A stretch of 64,000 nt of DNA from JANMCE01 sp963791625 (GTDB lineage: Bacteria; Actinomycetota; Acidimicrobiia; Acidimicrobiales; Ilumatobacteraceae), in contig CAWBTA010000007.1 in the NCBI GenBank assembly GCA_963791625.1, positions 1 through 64,000 of the forward strand. The letters are read 5' to 3'. Below, piece by piece: positions 1 to 6,740 of the stretch (positions within the stretch are counted from its first letter, which is position 1; every line of letters begins with the position of its first letter). A program made the translations under genes and the position numbers. The notes beneath the pieces are model-generated. The model worked only from the letters and a program-made list of their open reading frames with translations. It did no database searches and was not told the origin of the DNA.

Positions 1-38
1 TTGCGAGCCATGGAACCAGTGCCGGTGTTGTCAATGCC

Positions 39-356
39 CTAGCAAGCCAAAACTGCAGCCATAGCGGCACAGACCTCCGGCCATCGTTGGCTGTCGAGTA
101 CTCCTACTTGATTCAGCAGGTCACTCACCAGAAGCTGCCGGGCGTTATCGATGGAGGCAACGCTGCCGGCTGACACCCCATGGCTTTCGTCAAGCGGGAC
201 CTCCGTCGCCAATCCTCGAACAGTGGAAGTGATTGGCGCGACAAGAACCTGACGGAGTCTCGGGGCCACGTTGGCACGAGTGAGGACGAGCACGGGTCTT
301 ACTTTTTCGTCGGGAACATCGGCCCACCATATTTGCCCGTGGCCGAGGCCGATCAA
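39..356 (-). CDS. MazF/PemK-family toxin (module 1)
   Basis: Probable type II toxin, an mRNA-cleaving endoribonuclease of the MazF/PemK family. The 105-residue chain shows the family's recurring strands: an opening GHGQIWWADVP, then RPVLVLTR, then VAPITSTVRG. The length fits the family. The start is TTG at 356, overlapping the stop of the upstream antitoxin gene by 4 bases (TTGA), so the two are probably translationally coupled. The antitoxin-first order and tiny overlap are typical of such modules. A second, different MazEF pair lies 600 bases away. Cleavage specificity cannot be read from the sequence. Confidence 0.85.
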   Translation of the reverse strand: MIGLGHGQIWWADVPDEKVRPVLVLTRANVAPRLRQVLVAPITSTVRGLATEVPLDESHGVSAGSVASIDNARQLLVSDLLNQVGVLDSQRWPEVCAAMAAVLAC

Positions 357-640
357 GGCCGGTGCCGCCTTCGCTCATCGGCAAGCGCTTGGACTTCCGG
401 AGGAACCGGACCGTTGTAGGGAATGCCATAAGGCAGTGGTGCCTGGGGCAAGTCCAGCTCCTGGTCCAGATCGTACGGGAGGCGGGCGAGCACCTCTCGC
501 TCGCGAGCCTGCTCGACCTGCCGAGTCAGTTCCGCAAGCGCTCGGTCCATCAACGCTGCATCGTTTATCTCTGGAATGCTCGCCCGCGCCCGCTGTAGGA
601 GGTCACTATCTACTGTGGTAGAGATCCGAACACGGGTCAT
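353..640 (-). CDS. MazE-like antitoxin (module 1)
   Basis: Probable antitoxin for the adjoining MazF-type gene. The 95-residue chain begins MTRVRISTTVDSDLLQRA, a ribbon-helix-helix-like start expected to bind DNA, followed by a helical, charged middle and a proline-rich tail expected to wrap the toxin. The reading frame is open further upstream, but ATG at 640 was chosen: protein similarity begins there, and a TACAAT hexamer ends 7 bases before it, which fits a leaderless transcript. It should repress its own promoter, as is usual for these modules (inference). Confidence 0.75.
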   Translation of the reverse strand: MTRVRISTTVDSDLLQRARASIPEINDAALMDRALAELTRQVEQAREREVLARLPYDLDQELDLPQAPLPYGIPYNGPVPPEVQALADERRRHRP

Positions 641-647
641 GCCACAA

Positions 648-653
648 ATTGTA
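648..653 (-). promoter_or_regulatory. -10 hexamer TACAAT, leaderless start for antitoxin 1
   Basis: TACAAT on the minus strand ends 7 bases before the ATG at 640. No Shine-Dalgarno sequence is present in that gap, so transcription probably starts at or next to the start codon. Confidence 0.6.
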
Positions 654-684
654 GCATCCTGAAACGTAAGGTTGGGCCGGGGAG

Positions 685-909
685 GCCTGGACTGCATTGA
701 GAAAATATCAGCGCTCCCGGGACCAGAGCAACCGTCCTCGGGCGTGGCCTTCATTGAGGCAGCTCGCGGATACACGACTGTGCACCGTCGATCTCCTGGT
801 TCGCCACGTCTTCGGGCGTGGCCTGCATTGAGGCACCGTCCCACGATGCCGTGACGCCGGCAGAGGTAACACCTTCGCCAACGTCTCCGTGCATGGCCCT
901 CGGCGGGGC
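685..909. repeat. Degenerate CRISPR-like repeat patch in a 336-base gene-free stretch
   Basis: The stretch 641-976 holds no convincing gene. It contains two 28-base copies, at 733-760 and 807-834, differing at only 2 positions and ending in CATTGAGGC. A decayed third copy lies at 882-909 (19 of 28 identical to the second). The spacing is regular, 74 then 75 bases. A fragment at 685-701 (CTGCATTGAG end) also matches. The intervening 46-47 bases are unrelated to each other. Near-identical repeats, unique spacers of constant length and a decayed last copy resemble a CRISPR array remnant, but no cas gene is in the window. Confidence 0.4.
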
Positions 910-976
910 CATCATCTGCGTAAGCGTGGCCTCAAGTCGGCTTGTGCCCGGCCATGCGACACGCTCGCCCTTGTCG

Positions 977-1321
977 CTACCGGCGGCTCAACGGGGGGCC
1001 GGTTCCAAACAACGCAAAAACGATCGCGTCGTCCACCGCCAACATTTGCGTGCGGGTGAGCGTTGCCGCCTTATCGCCGAGTTCACTCTTGAGCACCGTG
1101 TTCAGGGTGGACGCATTCACCGATCCGCTGATGACGCTATCAACCGACTCATCGTCAAGCAGCACCCACCCTGGACGGTCCGCTCGCTGCGGCGTTGACG
1201 TGATGAACGCGACGATGCACGATGCAATTCTCGACTCGTTCATCTCGTCACACGACACAACCACAACTGGACGGGATTTGATCGGGAAGTCGTACCAATA
1301 GACCTCGCCGCGGAAGATCAT
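977..1321 (-). CDS. MazF/PemK-family toxin (module 2)
   Basis: Second MazF-like toxin, 114 residues. It has the family start RGEVYWYDFP, then SRPVVVVS and CIVAFITSTPQ, and a C-terminal helix TRTQMLAVDDAIVFAL. It diverges from the toxin at 39-356, so the two are not a recent duplication. ATG at 1321 overlaps the antitoxin's stop by 4 bases (ATGA). Expected role: ribosome-independent mRNA cleavage when the antitoxin is degraded. Confidence 0.85.
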   Translation of the reverse strand: MIFRGEVYWYDFPIKSRPVVVVSCDEMNESRIASCIVAFITSTPQRADRPGWVLLDDESVDSVISGSVNASTLNTVLKSELGDKAATLTRTQMLAVDDAIVFALFGTGPPLSRR

Positions 1322-1551
1322 GAGCTGCTTGAGATGCTGCGACGACTGATCGCTGCGGCGTCAGCCAGCAGGTCACGGTCATCGTCCGTCTGGTCGTCGA
1401 CATACGAATTGATGAGGTCGACCATGTCTTTGCGAATCGTGCCTTGGAGTCGCGAGGCCACAAGGGCCGACCGCGACATGCCCAAATGCCTGGCAATTCT
1501 GTCGAGGTTGTCGACGAGTCCGTCGGGCAGTGAAATTGTGATCGTTGCCAT
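1318..1551 (-). CDS. Ribbon-helix-helix antitoxin (module 2)
   Basis: Antitoxin partner of the adjoining MazF-like toxin. The 77-residue chain begins MATITISLPDGLVDNLDRIA and continues HLGMSRSALVASRL, a clear ribbon-helix-helix (MetJ/Arc) fold, with an acidic C-terminal tail (DDQTDDDRDLL) for toxin binding. ATG at 1551 is the first residue of the conserved strand. A TACGCT hexamer ends 6 bases upstream of it and no ribosome binding site is seen. The gene is unrelated to the antitoxin of module 1. Confidence 0.85.
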   Translation of the reverse strand: MATITISLPDGLVDNLDRIARHLGMSRSALVASRLQGTIRKDMVDLINSYVDDQTDDDRDLLADAAAISRRSISSSS

Positions 1552-1557
1552 CTTTTT

Positions 1558-1563
1558 AGCGTA
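1558..1563 (-). promoter_or_regulatory. -10 hexamer TACGCT, leaderless start for antitoxin 2
   Basis: TACGCT on the minus strand ends 6 bases before ATG 1551. A TTAACA sequence 18 bases further upstream could serve as the -35 element. Confidence 0.6.
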
Positions 1564-1665
1564 TCATTTGCTAATCACCAATGTTAAGGATGAAGCATAA
1601 TGTCATTGAGACGGGATGACCCGGGCTGAACAACCTGTGGAGTCCTTTGGTGTCAGGCTGTCGGG

Positions 1666-2631
1666 GTGACATGGCGCAACGCGATACAGACAGTTGGATG
1701 GCTGATCGTGGCGGCCTGCGGGTGGATTCTGGTGTCCTCCCAGATCGGGATTACCTGGCCGTTTGCCACGGTGGCCGGCCAGGCCTTCGCTCCGATCACA
1801 CTGCTCGTTGCGTGGCCGGTGCTGATTGCTGCAGCCCTGCGCCGAGCGTGGGCACTCACCACCGCGGCCGCACTGGTCTGCATCGCCCACGTGGCTCTTG
1901 TGGCTCCGCTTGTGCGCCAAGACCCTCGGCCGTCGTGGGCGGCAACGGCACCAACTCTCACCATTGCTTCGGCCAATGTGCTGTTCGAGAACACTCGACC
2001 AACCGCGGGTGCCGCCGCGCTCGCCAAGGTTGACGCCGATGTCATGGTACTGGTGGAACTCACCCCGGAATGGGTCGAAGCCATGCGCGTGGCGGGTCTG
2101 CTCGACCGCTATCCATTCCATCAAATGGCGCCAGTGAAGGGAGCCGCCACCGGCTCCGGGATCTTCTCCAAACTGCCGATTGCCGCCGAGTACGTCGACA
2201 AAGCGCAGGCTCGGCTGGTGCACTCTGTCGACGTTGTGGTCGGCAACCAGACCGTGCGGATCGTCGAGCTTCATCCGCAGGCACCGAATTCGGGACCCAT
2301 GCTCGATTCGTGGGAAAAGCAGATCGAGGGCCACGCTCCGATCGTTGACAAGCGAGCGGGGCCGATGATCCTGGTAGGCGATCTCAACGCCAGCTATCTC
2401 CATCCGCCGTTTCGACAGCTCCTGTCGCATGGCCTGCGCGATGCCCACGAACTGGCAGGAGAGGGCCTGACGTTCTCGTTCCCCCTTGGCTCCTCAGTGC
2501 CTCCGGTGACCCGGATCGACCACGCGCTCATTACGAAGGAGATCGCCGTGCTGTCGGTGAAGGAGATGACGATTCCGGGCAGCGATCACCGTGGTTTCGT
2601 AACTCGCCTCGCGGTGCAGCAGCGTCCGTAG
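1666..2631 (+). CDS. Membrane-anchored endonuclease/exonuclease/phosphatase (EEP) family hydrolase
   Basis: Metal-dependent phosphodiesterase or nuclease-fold protein of 321 residues. Residues about 8-80 form two or three membrane helices. The EEP domain follows, with the family blocks ASANVLFEN, VMVLVELTPE, GSGIFSKLPI, ILVGDLNAS, RIDHALIT and a final GSDHRGFV, in which the Asn, Glu, Asp-Asn and Asp-His catalytic positions are all present. The catalytic domain probably sits outside the membrane. Substrate unknown: nucleic acid, lipid or sugar phosphate are all possible. The start is GTG at 1666. The groESL region follows but is separately controlled. Confidence 0.8.
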   Translation: MTWRNAIQTVGWLIVAACGWILVSSQIGITWPFATVAGQAFAPITLLVAWPVLIAAALRRAWALTTAAALVCIAHVALVAPLVRQDPRPSWAATAPTLTIASANVLFENTRPTAGAAALAKVDADVMVLVELTPEWVEAMRVAGLLDRYPFHQMAPVKGAATGSGIFSKLPIAAEYVDKAQARLVHSVDVVVGNQTVRIVELHPQAPNSGPMLDSWEKQIEGHAPIVDKRAGPMILVGDLNASYLHPPFRQLLSHGLRDAHELAGEGLTFSFPLGSSVPPVTRIDHALITKEIAVLSVKEMTIPGSDHRGFVTRLAVQQRP

Positions 2632-2653
2632 AGGTCCGGTCGAGACACCTCGG

Positions 2654-2680
2654 TTAGCACTCTCGGGGCGAGGTTGCTAA
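2654..2680. promoter_or_regulatory. CIRCE operator 1 (HrcA site), imperfect
   Basis: TTAGCACTC, nine bases, then GGTTGCTAA. The left arm matches the CIRCE consensus perfectly; the right arm differs at two positions. Known role: binding site of the HrcA heat-shock repressor ahead of groESL. Confidence 0.85.
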
Positions 2681-2703
2681 CGGGTCTTTCGGCCCGCTAG
2701 CGT
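2674..2703 (+). promoter_or_regulatory. Possible groESL promoter between the two CIRCE sites
   Basis: TTGCTA (2674-2679) and TAGCGT (2698-2703) are 18 bases apart and each overlaps one CIRCE element. Repressor bound at either site would block polymerase. The match is weak and the call rests mainly on position. Confidence 0.35.
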
Positions 2704-2729
2704 TAGCAGTCGCCCGACGAGAGTGCTAA
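2703..2729. promoter_or_regulatory. CIRCE operator 2 (HrcA site)
   Basis: TTAGCAGTC, nine bases, then GAGTGCTAA. One mismatch in the left arm, perfect right arm. It lies 48 bases upstream of groES, so HrcA here would overlap the transcription start region. Confidence 0.9.
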
Positions 2730-2776
2730 CGCTGTCGTCAGAGTTCCCCAAGTGACACGCCAATGGAGGCCGAATC

Positions 2777-3070
2777 ATGAATCTCAAGCCCCTCGATGAC
2801 CGGATCGTCGTCAAGGCCAACGAAGCCGAAGAGCGCACCGCTTCCGGCCTTGTTATCCCCGACACCGCCAAAGAAAAGCCCCAGCAGGGCACCGTTCTCG
2901 CCGTCGGCCCCGGTCGCCGTTCGGACCAGACCGGCAACGTCATCCCGATGGACGTCAAGGTCGGCGACACCGTTGTCTACTCGAAGTACGGCGGCACCGA
3001 GATCTCCATCGGTGGCGAGGATGTCCTCATCCTCACCAGCCGTGACGTCCTCGGCGTCATCGAGAAGTAG
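2777..3070 (+). CDS. groES: Co-chaperonin GroES
   Basis: 10-kDa co-chaperonin that caps the GroEL folding chamber. It has the full family length of 97 residues, the start MNLKPLDDRIVVKANEAEE, the mobile loop region EERTASGLVIPDTAKEKP that contacts GroEL, and the ending EDVLILTSRDVLGVIEK. A good ribosome binding site (GGAGG, 2766-2770) sits in front of ATG 2777. It is followed after 5 bases by groEL, so they are one operon, controlled by two CIRCE elements upstream. Confidence 0.98.
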   Translation: MNLKPLDDRIVVKANEAEERTASGLVIPDTAKEKPQQGTVLAVGPGRRSDQTGNVIPMDVKVGDTVVYSKYGGTEISIGGEDVLILTSRDVLGVIEK

Positions 3071-3075
3071 GCCGC

Positions 3076-4722
3076 ATGTCGAAGATTCTGAAGTTTGACG
3101 AAGAGGCGCGTCGCGCCCTCGAGGCGGGCGTCAACAAGCTCGCCAACGCTGTCAAGGTCACGCTGGGGCCAAAGGGCCGCAACGTGGTGCTCGACAAGAA
3201 GTTCGGCGCCCCCACCATCACCAATGACGGCGTGTCCATCGCCCGTGAAGTTGAGCTGGAAGACCCGTTCGAAAACATGGGTGCCCAGCTGGTGAAGGAA
3301 GTCGCCACCAAGACCAACGACGTTGCCGGTGATGGCACCACCACCGCCACGGTGCTGGCCCAGGCCATGGTCCGCGAAGGCATGAAGAACGTCGCCGCTG
3401 GCGCCAACCCAATGTCGCTCAAGAAGGGCATCGAGAAGGCCGTTGCCGCTGCGGTTGCCTCCATCAAGGAGCAGTCGAAGGAAATCGACGACAAGAGCGA
3501 AATCGCTCAGGTCGCCACCATTTCCGCCGCTGACCCGGCCATCGGTACCGTCATCGCTGACGCCATCGACAAGGTCGGCAAGGACGGCGTTGTTACCGTT
3601 GAAGAGTCCAACACCTTCGGTACCGAGCTTGACTTCGTTGAGGGTATGCAGTTCGACAAGGGCTACATCTCGCCCTACTTCGTGACCGATCCCGAGCGCC
3701 AAGAAGCGGTTCTCGAGAACCCCTACATCCTGTTCCATTCCGGCAAGATCTCATCGGTGCAGTCGGTGCTTCCGCTGCTCGAAAAGGTCATGCAGGGCGG
3801 CCAGTCGCTCGTCATCATCGCTGAAGATGTTGACGGTGAAGCCCTCGCCACTCTCGTGGTGAACAAGATCCGCGGCACCTTCAAGTCGGTGTCGGTCAAG
3901 GCCCCCGGCTTTGGCGATCGTCGTAAGGCGATGCTGCAGGACATGGCCATCCTCACCGGCGGCCAGGTCATCTCCGAAGAAGTTGGCCTCAAGCTTGAGA
4001 ACGCCACGCTTGACCTGCTCGGTCGGGCCCGCAAGGTCGTTATCGAGAAGGACAACACCACCATCATCGAGGGTTCAGGCGACGATGACGAGGTCAAGGG
4101 TCGCATCAACCAGATCAAGGCCGAGATCGAAAACACCGACTCCGACTGGGACAAAGAGAAGCTGCAGGAGCGTCTGGCCAAGCTTGCCGGCGGCGTTGCC
4201 GTCATCAAGGTTGGCGCCGCCACCGAGGTTGAGCTGAAGGAAAAGAAGCACCGCATCGAAGACGCCATCTCGGCTACCCGTGCGGCCATCGAGGAAGGCA
4301 TCGTCGCCGGTGGTGGCACCGCCCTCATTCGTGCGAAGGCCGCAGTTGCGGCGGTTGCGGCTTCACTCAGTGGCGACGAGGCTACGGGTGCTCGCACCGT
4401 GCTTGCCTCACTCGATACTCCGGCTCGTCTCATCGCTGAGAACGCAGGCATGGAAGGCGGCGTTGTCGTCGAGTCAATCGAGCGTCAGACCGGCAATATG
4501 GGCATGAACGCTGCAACCGGCGAGATTGTCGACATGGTCAAGGCCGGCATCATCGATCCGGCCAAGGTCACCCGGGCGGCACTGCAGAACGCAGCGTCTA
4601 TCGCAGCCATGGTGCTCACCACCGAGTGCCTCGTTTCCGACAAGCCGGAGAAGGCGCCGGCTGGCGGCGGTGGAGGCGGCGGCATGCCCGGCGGTATGGG
4701 TGGCATGGGCGGCATGATGTAG
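3076..4722 (+). CDS. groEL: Chaperonin GroEL
   Basis: 60-kDa ATP-dependent chaperonin, 548 residues. It has the ATP-binding signatures VTLGPKGRNVVLDKKFG and VAGDGTTTATVLAQAM, the apical domain around residues 190-375, and a C-terminal tail of Gly-Gly-Met repeats typical of GroEL1/2 proteins that face the cavity. The tail has no His-rich variation, so this is the ordinary housekeeping type. It forms an operon with groES and presumably shares its HrcA control. A small UUCG hairpin (4725-4738) follows the stop codon and a strong terminator lies at 4801-4845. Confidence 0.98.
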   Translation: MSKILKFDEEARRALEAGVNKLANAVKVTLGPKGRNVVLDKKFGAPTITNDGVSIAREVELEDPFENMGAQLVKEVATKTNDVAGDGTTTATVLAQAMVREGMKNVAAGANPMSLKKGIEKAVAAAVASIKEQSKEIDDKSEIAQVATISAADPAIGTVIADAIDKVGKDGVVTVEESNTFGTELDFVEGMQFDKGYISPYFVTDPERQEAVLENPYILFHSGKISSVQSVLPLLEKVMQGGQSLVIIAEDVDGEALATLVVNKIRGTFKSVSVKAPGFGDRRKAMLQDMAILTGGQVISEEVGLKLENATLDLLGRARKVVIEKDNTTIIEGSGDDDEVKGRINQIKAEIENTDSDWDKEKLQERLAKLAGGVAVIKVGAATEVELKEKKHRIEDAISATRAAIEEGIVAGGGTALIRAKAAVAAVAASLSGDEATGARTVLASLDTPARLIAENAGMEGGVVVESIERQTGNMGMNAATGEIVDMVKAGIIDPAKVTRAALQNAASIAAMVLTTECLVSDKPEKAPAGGGGGGGMPGGMGGMGGMM

Positions 4723-4800
4723 CCACTCCTTCGGGAGTAGTGCATGCACGCTTTCGGTCGCTACATCCGACATACTGGATGGGCCAAGCGGCGACTTAGC

Positions 4801-4845
4801 AACAAGATGCGACCCGGAACCCCGTTCCGGGTCGTTCTTGTTTTT
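4801..4845 (+). terminator. Strong intrinsic terminator after groEL
   Basis: GACCCGGAAC (4811-4820), a CCC loop and GTTCCGGGTC (4824-4833) form a perfect 10-bp stem. Outside it, AACAAGA (4801-4807) pairs with TCTTGTT (4836-4842), so the T-rich tail is partly folded back. A T5 run ends the element. Confidence 0.85.
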
Positions 4846-4851
4846 CCCGGG

Positions 4852-4857
4852 TAACCT
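4852..4857 (+). promoter_or_regulatory. -10 hexamer TAACCT ahead of the 4866 gene
   Basis: TAACCT ends 8 bases before ATG 4866, directly after the groEL terminator, so the next gene has its own promoter. Confidence 0.45.
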
Positions 4858-4865
4858 CGGGTGAG

Positions 4866-5387
4866 ATGAGCAAGCCGCAACGCCAGGGACCCCTCGCCTT
4901 TTGGATCCACCAGGTCTCCGAATACGCCCTCGGCGTGCTGGTTGCGTCCAGCGCAGCCCGGCTGCAGCACCCCGAACTGCCTATCGCTGTCGCCGTTGTG
5001 ATCCTGTTACTTGCGGCAACAGCGGACGGCTCGGCGGCAGCTGTCCACCTGGTCAAACGTCCGCTGCATCGTCGCCTCGACGTCGGCATCGGGATTGCCA
5101 TCGTGGCGGTTTCCGCGGCGCTGTTCACCCAGGTCGGCGCGAGCGCCGCCATCCTCACCGGTCTCGCCGGAGTGGCACTGTTGGCGCTGAGTTGGCAGAC
5201 GAACTACGCGCCACGGCCCGTCAAAGTTCGACGTCCACCGCGCCAGATTCGTATTCCTCAGCGACCACCGCGACCAAAGGCTGGTGTGGCGCAACTGAGT
5301 CGCGGCGCCAAGGCGGAAAAGGTCGGCCGCAAGGCGGGTCGATATACAGCGGTCGGGGTGAAGGTGTGGAAGAACCGGAACAAGTAG
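4866..5387 (+). CDS. Small membrane protein of unknown function
   Basis: Not recognised. The 173-residue chain has hydrophobic segments at about residues 36-58, 70-92 and 94-110, then a strongly basic, proline-rich cytoplasmic-looking tail from about residue 120 (RRPPRQIRIPQRPPRPK, ending WKNRNK). The basic tail could contact nucleic acid or phospholipid head groups (inference). It starts at ATG 4866 behind its own promoter-like hexamer. Its 3' end overlaps the proposed start of the Nudix gene by 22 bases, suggesting they are co-transcribed. Confidence 0.6.
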   Translation: MSKPQRQGPLAFWIHQVSEYALGVLVASSAARLQHPELPIAVAVVILLLAATADGSAAAVHLVKRPLHRRLDVGIGIAIVAVSAALFTQVGASAAILTGLAGVALLALSWQTNYAPRPVKVRRPPRQIRIPQRPPRPKAGVAQLSRGAKAEKVGRKAGRYTAVGVKVWKNRNK

Positions 5388-6055
5388 CTCGACGGGCGGG
5401 CGGAAAGCAGCTCATTCCCCGACCGTCACAATGGGCGCCGGGCCACCCGGCACCGTGGGCCGGCGATCCGACACCCCCGTCGATCGCGCTTGATCCACTA
5501 CTCGATCGCATTCAAAGGCGCGGAGACGGGCAACCTCCGACCCGACTGTTTGAAGGTGCCCGCGCCTCTGCCGTTCTTATAGCGCTGTTCGAAGGTGACC
5601 AGGGTGCCGAAGTGCTGCTGACCCGACGCGCGTGGCACCTGCGCAGTCACAGGGGTGAGGTGTGTTTCCCGGGCGGACGACAGGATGAGGGCGAGACGCC
5701 GATGCAGGCGGCGCTTCGTGAGGCCCACGAAGAGGTGCTCCTTGATCCGTCCCACGTCACGGTGGTGGGAGAGCTTGATCACCTCGCCACCTTGGCCAGC
5801 TACAGCCTCATCGTGCCGATCGTCGCCCGTCTCGATCGACGCCCCGTGCTTTCGGCCGGAACGTCCGAAGTCGACCGAATCTTCACGACTCCGCTGGTCG
5901 ATTTCCTTCGTGCCGACACGTTCCGCGAAGAGCATTGGACCCGCGACAACATCACGTTCCCGGTGACGTTTTTCGAACTCGACGACGAGACGGTATGGGG
6001 CGCTACGGCCCGGTTACTTCGGGATCTTTTGGTTCTTGCGACCGAACGTGAGTAA
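5366..6055 (+). CDS. Nudix hydrolase, CoA pyrophosphatase (NudL) type
   Basis: Hydrolyses nucleoside diphosphate-linked compounds, most likely coenzyme A or its derivatives. The diagnostic stretch is LLTRRAWHLRSHRGEVCFPG, the UPF0035/NudL block, running directly into the Nudix box GGRQDEGETPMQAALREAHEE, which keeps the metal-binding glutamates. At 229 residues it is of normal length. The frame is open much further upstream, but the earlier part overlaps the previous gene. GTG 5366 with GGGGTGAAGG just ahead was chosen; protein similarity starts near residue 45, so the exact start is uncertain. Confidence 0.85.
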   Translation: MEEPEQVARRAGGKQLIPRPSQWAPGHPAPWAGDPTPPSIALDPLLDRIQRRGDGQPPTRLFEGARASAVLIALFEGDQGAEVLLTRRAWHLRSHRGEVCFPGGRQDEGETPMQAALREAHEEVLLDPSHVTVVGELDHLATLASYSLIVPIVARLDRRPVLSAGTSEVDRIFTTPLVDFLRADTFREEHWTRDNITFPVTFFELDDETVWGATARLLRDLLVLATERE

Positions 6056-6079
6056 TGCATTGATCGCGCCGGAAGTAGC

Positions 6080-6107
6080 CAAAGTCAAGAGTTGACTTTG
6101 AGTTTTT
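6080..6107 (+). terminator. Perfect palindrome with T-tract: terminator or operator
   Basis: CAAAGTCAA (6080-6088), GAG, TTGACTTTG (6092-6100), then AGTTTTT. It is placed 24 bases after the Nudix stop and fits an AT-rich intrinsic terminator. The same bases contain a TTGACT that resembles a -35 element facing the small ORF at 6166, so an operator/promoter role is an alternative. Confidence 0.55.
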
Positions 6108-6165
6108 CGAGGCGCACCATGATCCTTGTCACATCATCTTCCGGCGCACTGAGGAGGCATTGAAC

Positions 6166-6210
6166 ATGACAAAGAGCTATCCGTCAGGACTGCAGGCTCC
6201 ACCGGGTTGA
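6166..6210 (+). CDS. Candidate 14-residue small protein or leader peptide
   Basis: Short reading frame MTKSYPSGLQAPPG followed by TGA. It is preceded by GAGGAGG (6151-6157), 8 bases before the ATG, one of the best ribosome binding sites in the window; this is the main support. The peptide ends in Pro-Pro-Gly right before the stop, a motif known to slow ribosomes and to need elongation factor P. A predicted folded RNA begins at the next base. No plus-strand gene follows for 2.5 kb, so a classical attenuator is unlikely unless the target is in trans. Function unknown. Confidence 0.4.
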   Translation: MTKSYPSGLQAPPG

Positions 6211-6289
6211 CGGGGGAGCGGCGCACCGTCAGTCTGCAGGCCATCGGGCCGCAGGTGTGCCGGTAGCTTGACTCGATCACTGTCCCCCG
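6211..6289 (+). ncRNA. Candidate structured RNA, unassigned family
   Basis: Outer stem CGGGGGA (6211-6217) with TCCCCCG (6283-6289). Inside it GGCGCAC (6220-6226) pairs with GTGTGCC (6255-6261), then CTGC (6234-6237) with GCAG (6251-6254) and GGCC (6239-6242) with GGCC (6247-6250) around an ATCG loop. A competing outer pairing, GGGAGC (6214-6219) with GCTCCC (6293-6298), is also possible. I could not match it to tRNA, 4.5S, tmRNA or RNase P. The rest of the 6056-6407 gap (6300-6407) shows nothing I recognise. Confidence 0.35.
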
Positions 6290-6407
6290 CGAGCTCCCAC
6301 AAACGACCGGACTGCAACATCAGCCGGCATTGAGCATCGACGCGTGAACAGCTTGCACCGAGTCCTGCGAGCCCCGCTCCTTCTCATCGGACGGCTGCCC
6401 TCGGAAC

Positions 6408-6740
6408 CTACGGGTTCCGGGGGCCGCTGCCTTTTTGGAGCCCGGCGTCACGGACACGTGAGTTGCGCATCGTGGAGCGGATGATGACCGCACCGATGAA
6501 GGCCAGGGCCAACACCAGCACACCGAACAGACCAACCTGCAGGGTGCCACCGCGGTCACCAGCCTGCTTTGGAGCGGAGCCCGAGTTCGGCTTCGGGATG
6601 ACCGACTTGGTCTGGCCGGCTTGGCCGTCGTCGGTCATGGCAACCGTGGTCGTCGTGGTCGTCGTTTGCGCGTGAACACCGAACGACGGTGCCAGCGACA
6701 CGGCGACAACCAGCATCAGCGCAACGATCAGGCGCCGCAT
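6408..6740 (-). CDS. Small secreted/membrane protein with Thr-rich spacer
   Basis: Not recognised. The 110-residue chain has a signal peptide (MRRLIVALMLVVAVSLAPSF, cut near HAQ), a run of seven threonines after it, a polar linker and one membrane helix at about residues 66-87 (LQVGLFGVLVLALAFIGAVI), then a short basic tail. This is the layout of a small cell-surface anchor with the linker outside. It starts directly after the stop of the GT2 gene and is the last gene of that operon, so it may belong to the same surface-glycan function (inference). Confidence 0.65.
   Translation of the reverse strand: MRRLIVALMLVVAVSLAPSFGVHAQTTTTTTTVAMTDDGQAGQTKSVIPKPNSGSAPKQAGDRGGTLQVGLFGVLVLALAFIGAVIIRSTMRNSRVRDAGLQKGSGPRNP

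Noticed and set aside
1..42. Open plus-strand frame from the window edge to TAG at 40-42
   Set aside because: Only 13 codons are visible, no recognisable protein sequence; it may be the end of an upstream gene but cannot be supported.
2977..4451. Long open frames on the minus strand opposite groEL
   Set aside because: They mirror the codon bias of groEL and give no protein-like sequence.
6208..6330. TGA 6208-6210 read as selenocysteine with the following hairpin as SECIS
   Set aside because: The stem starts too far and is too long for a bacterial SECIS, and the extended product resembles no selenoprotein; no sel genes in the window.
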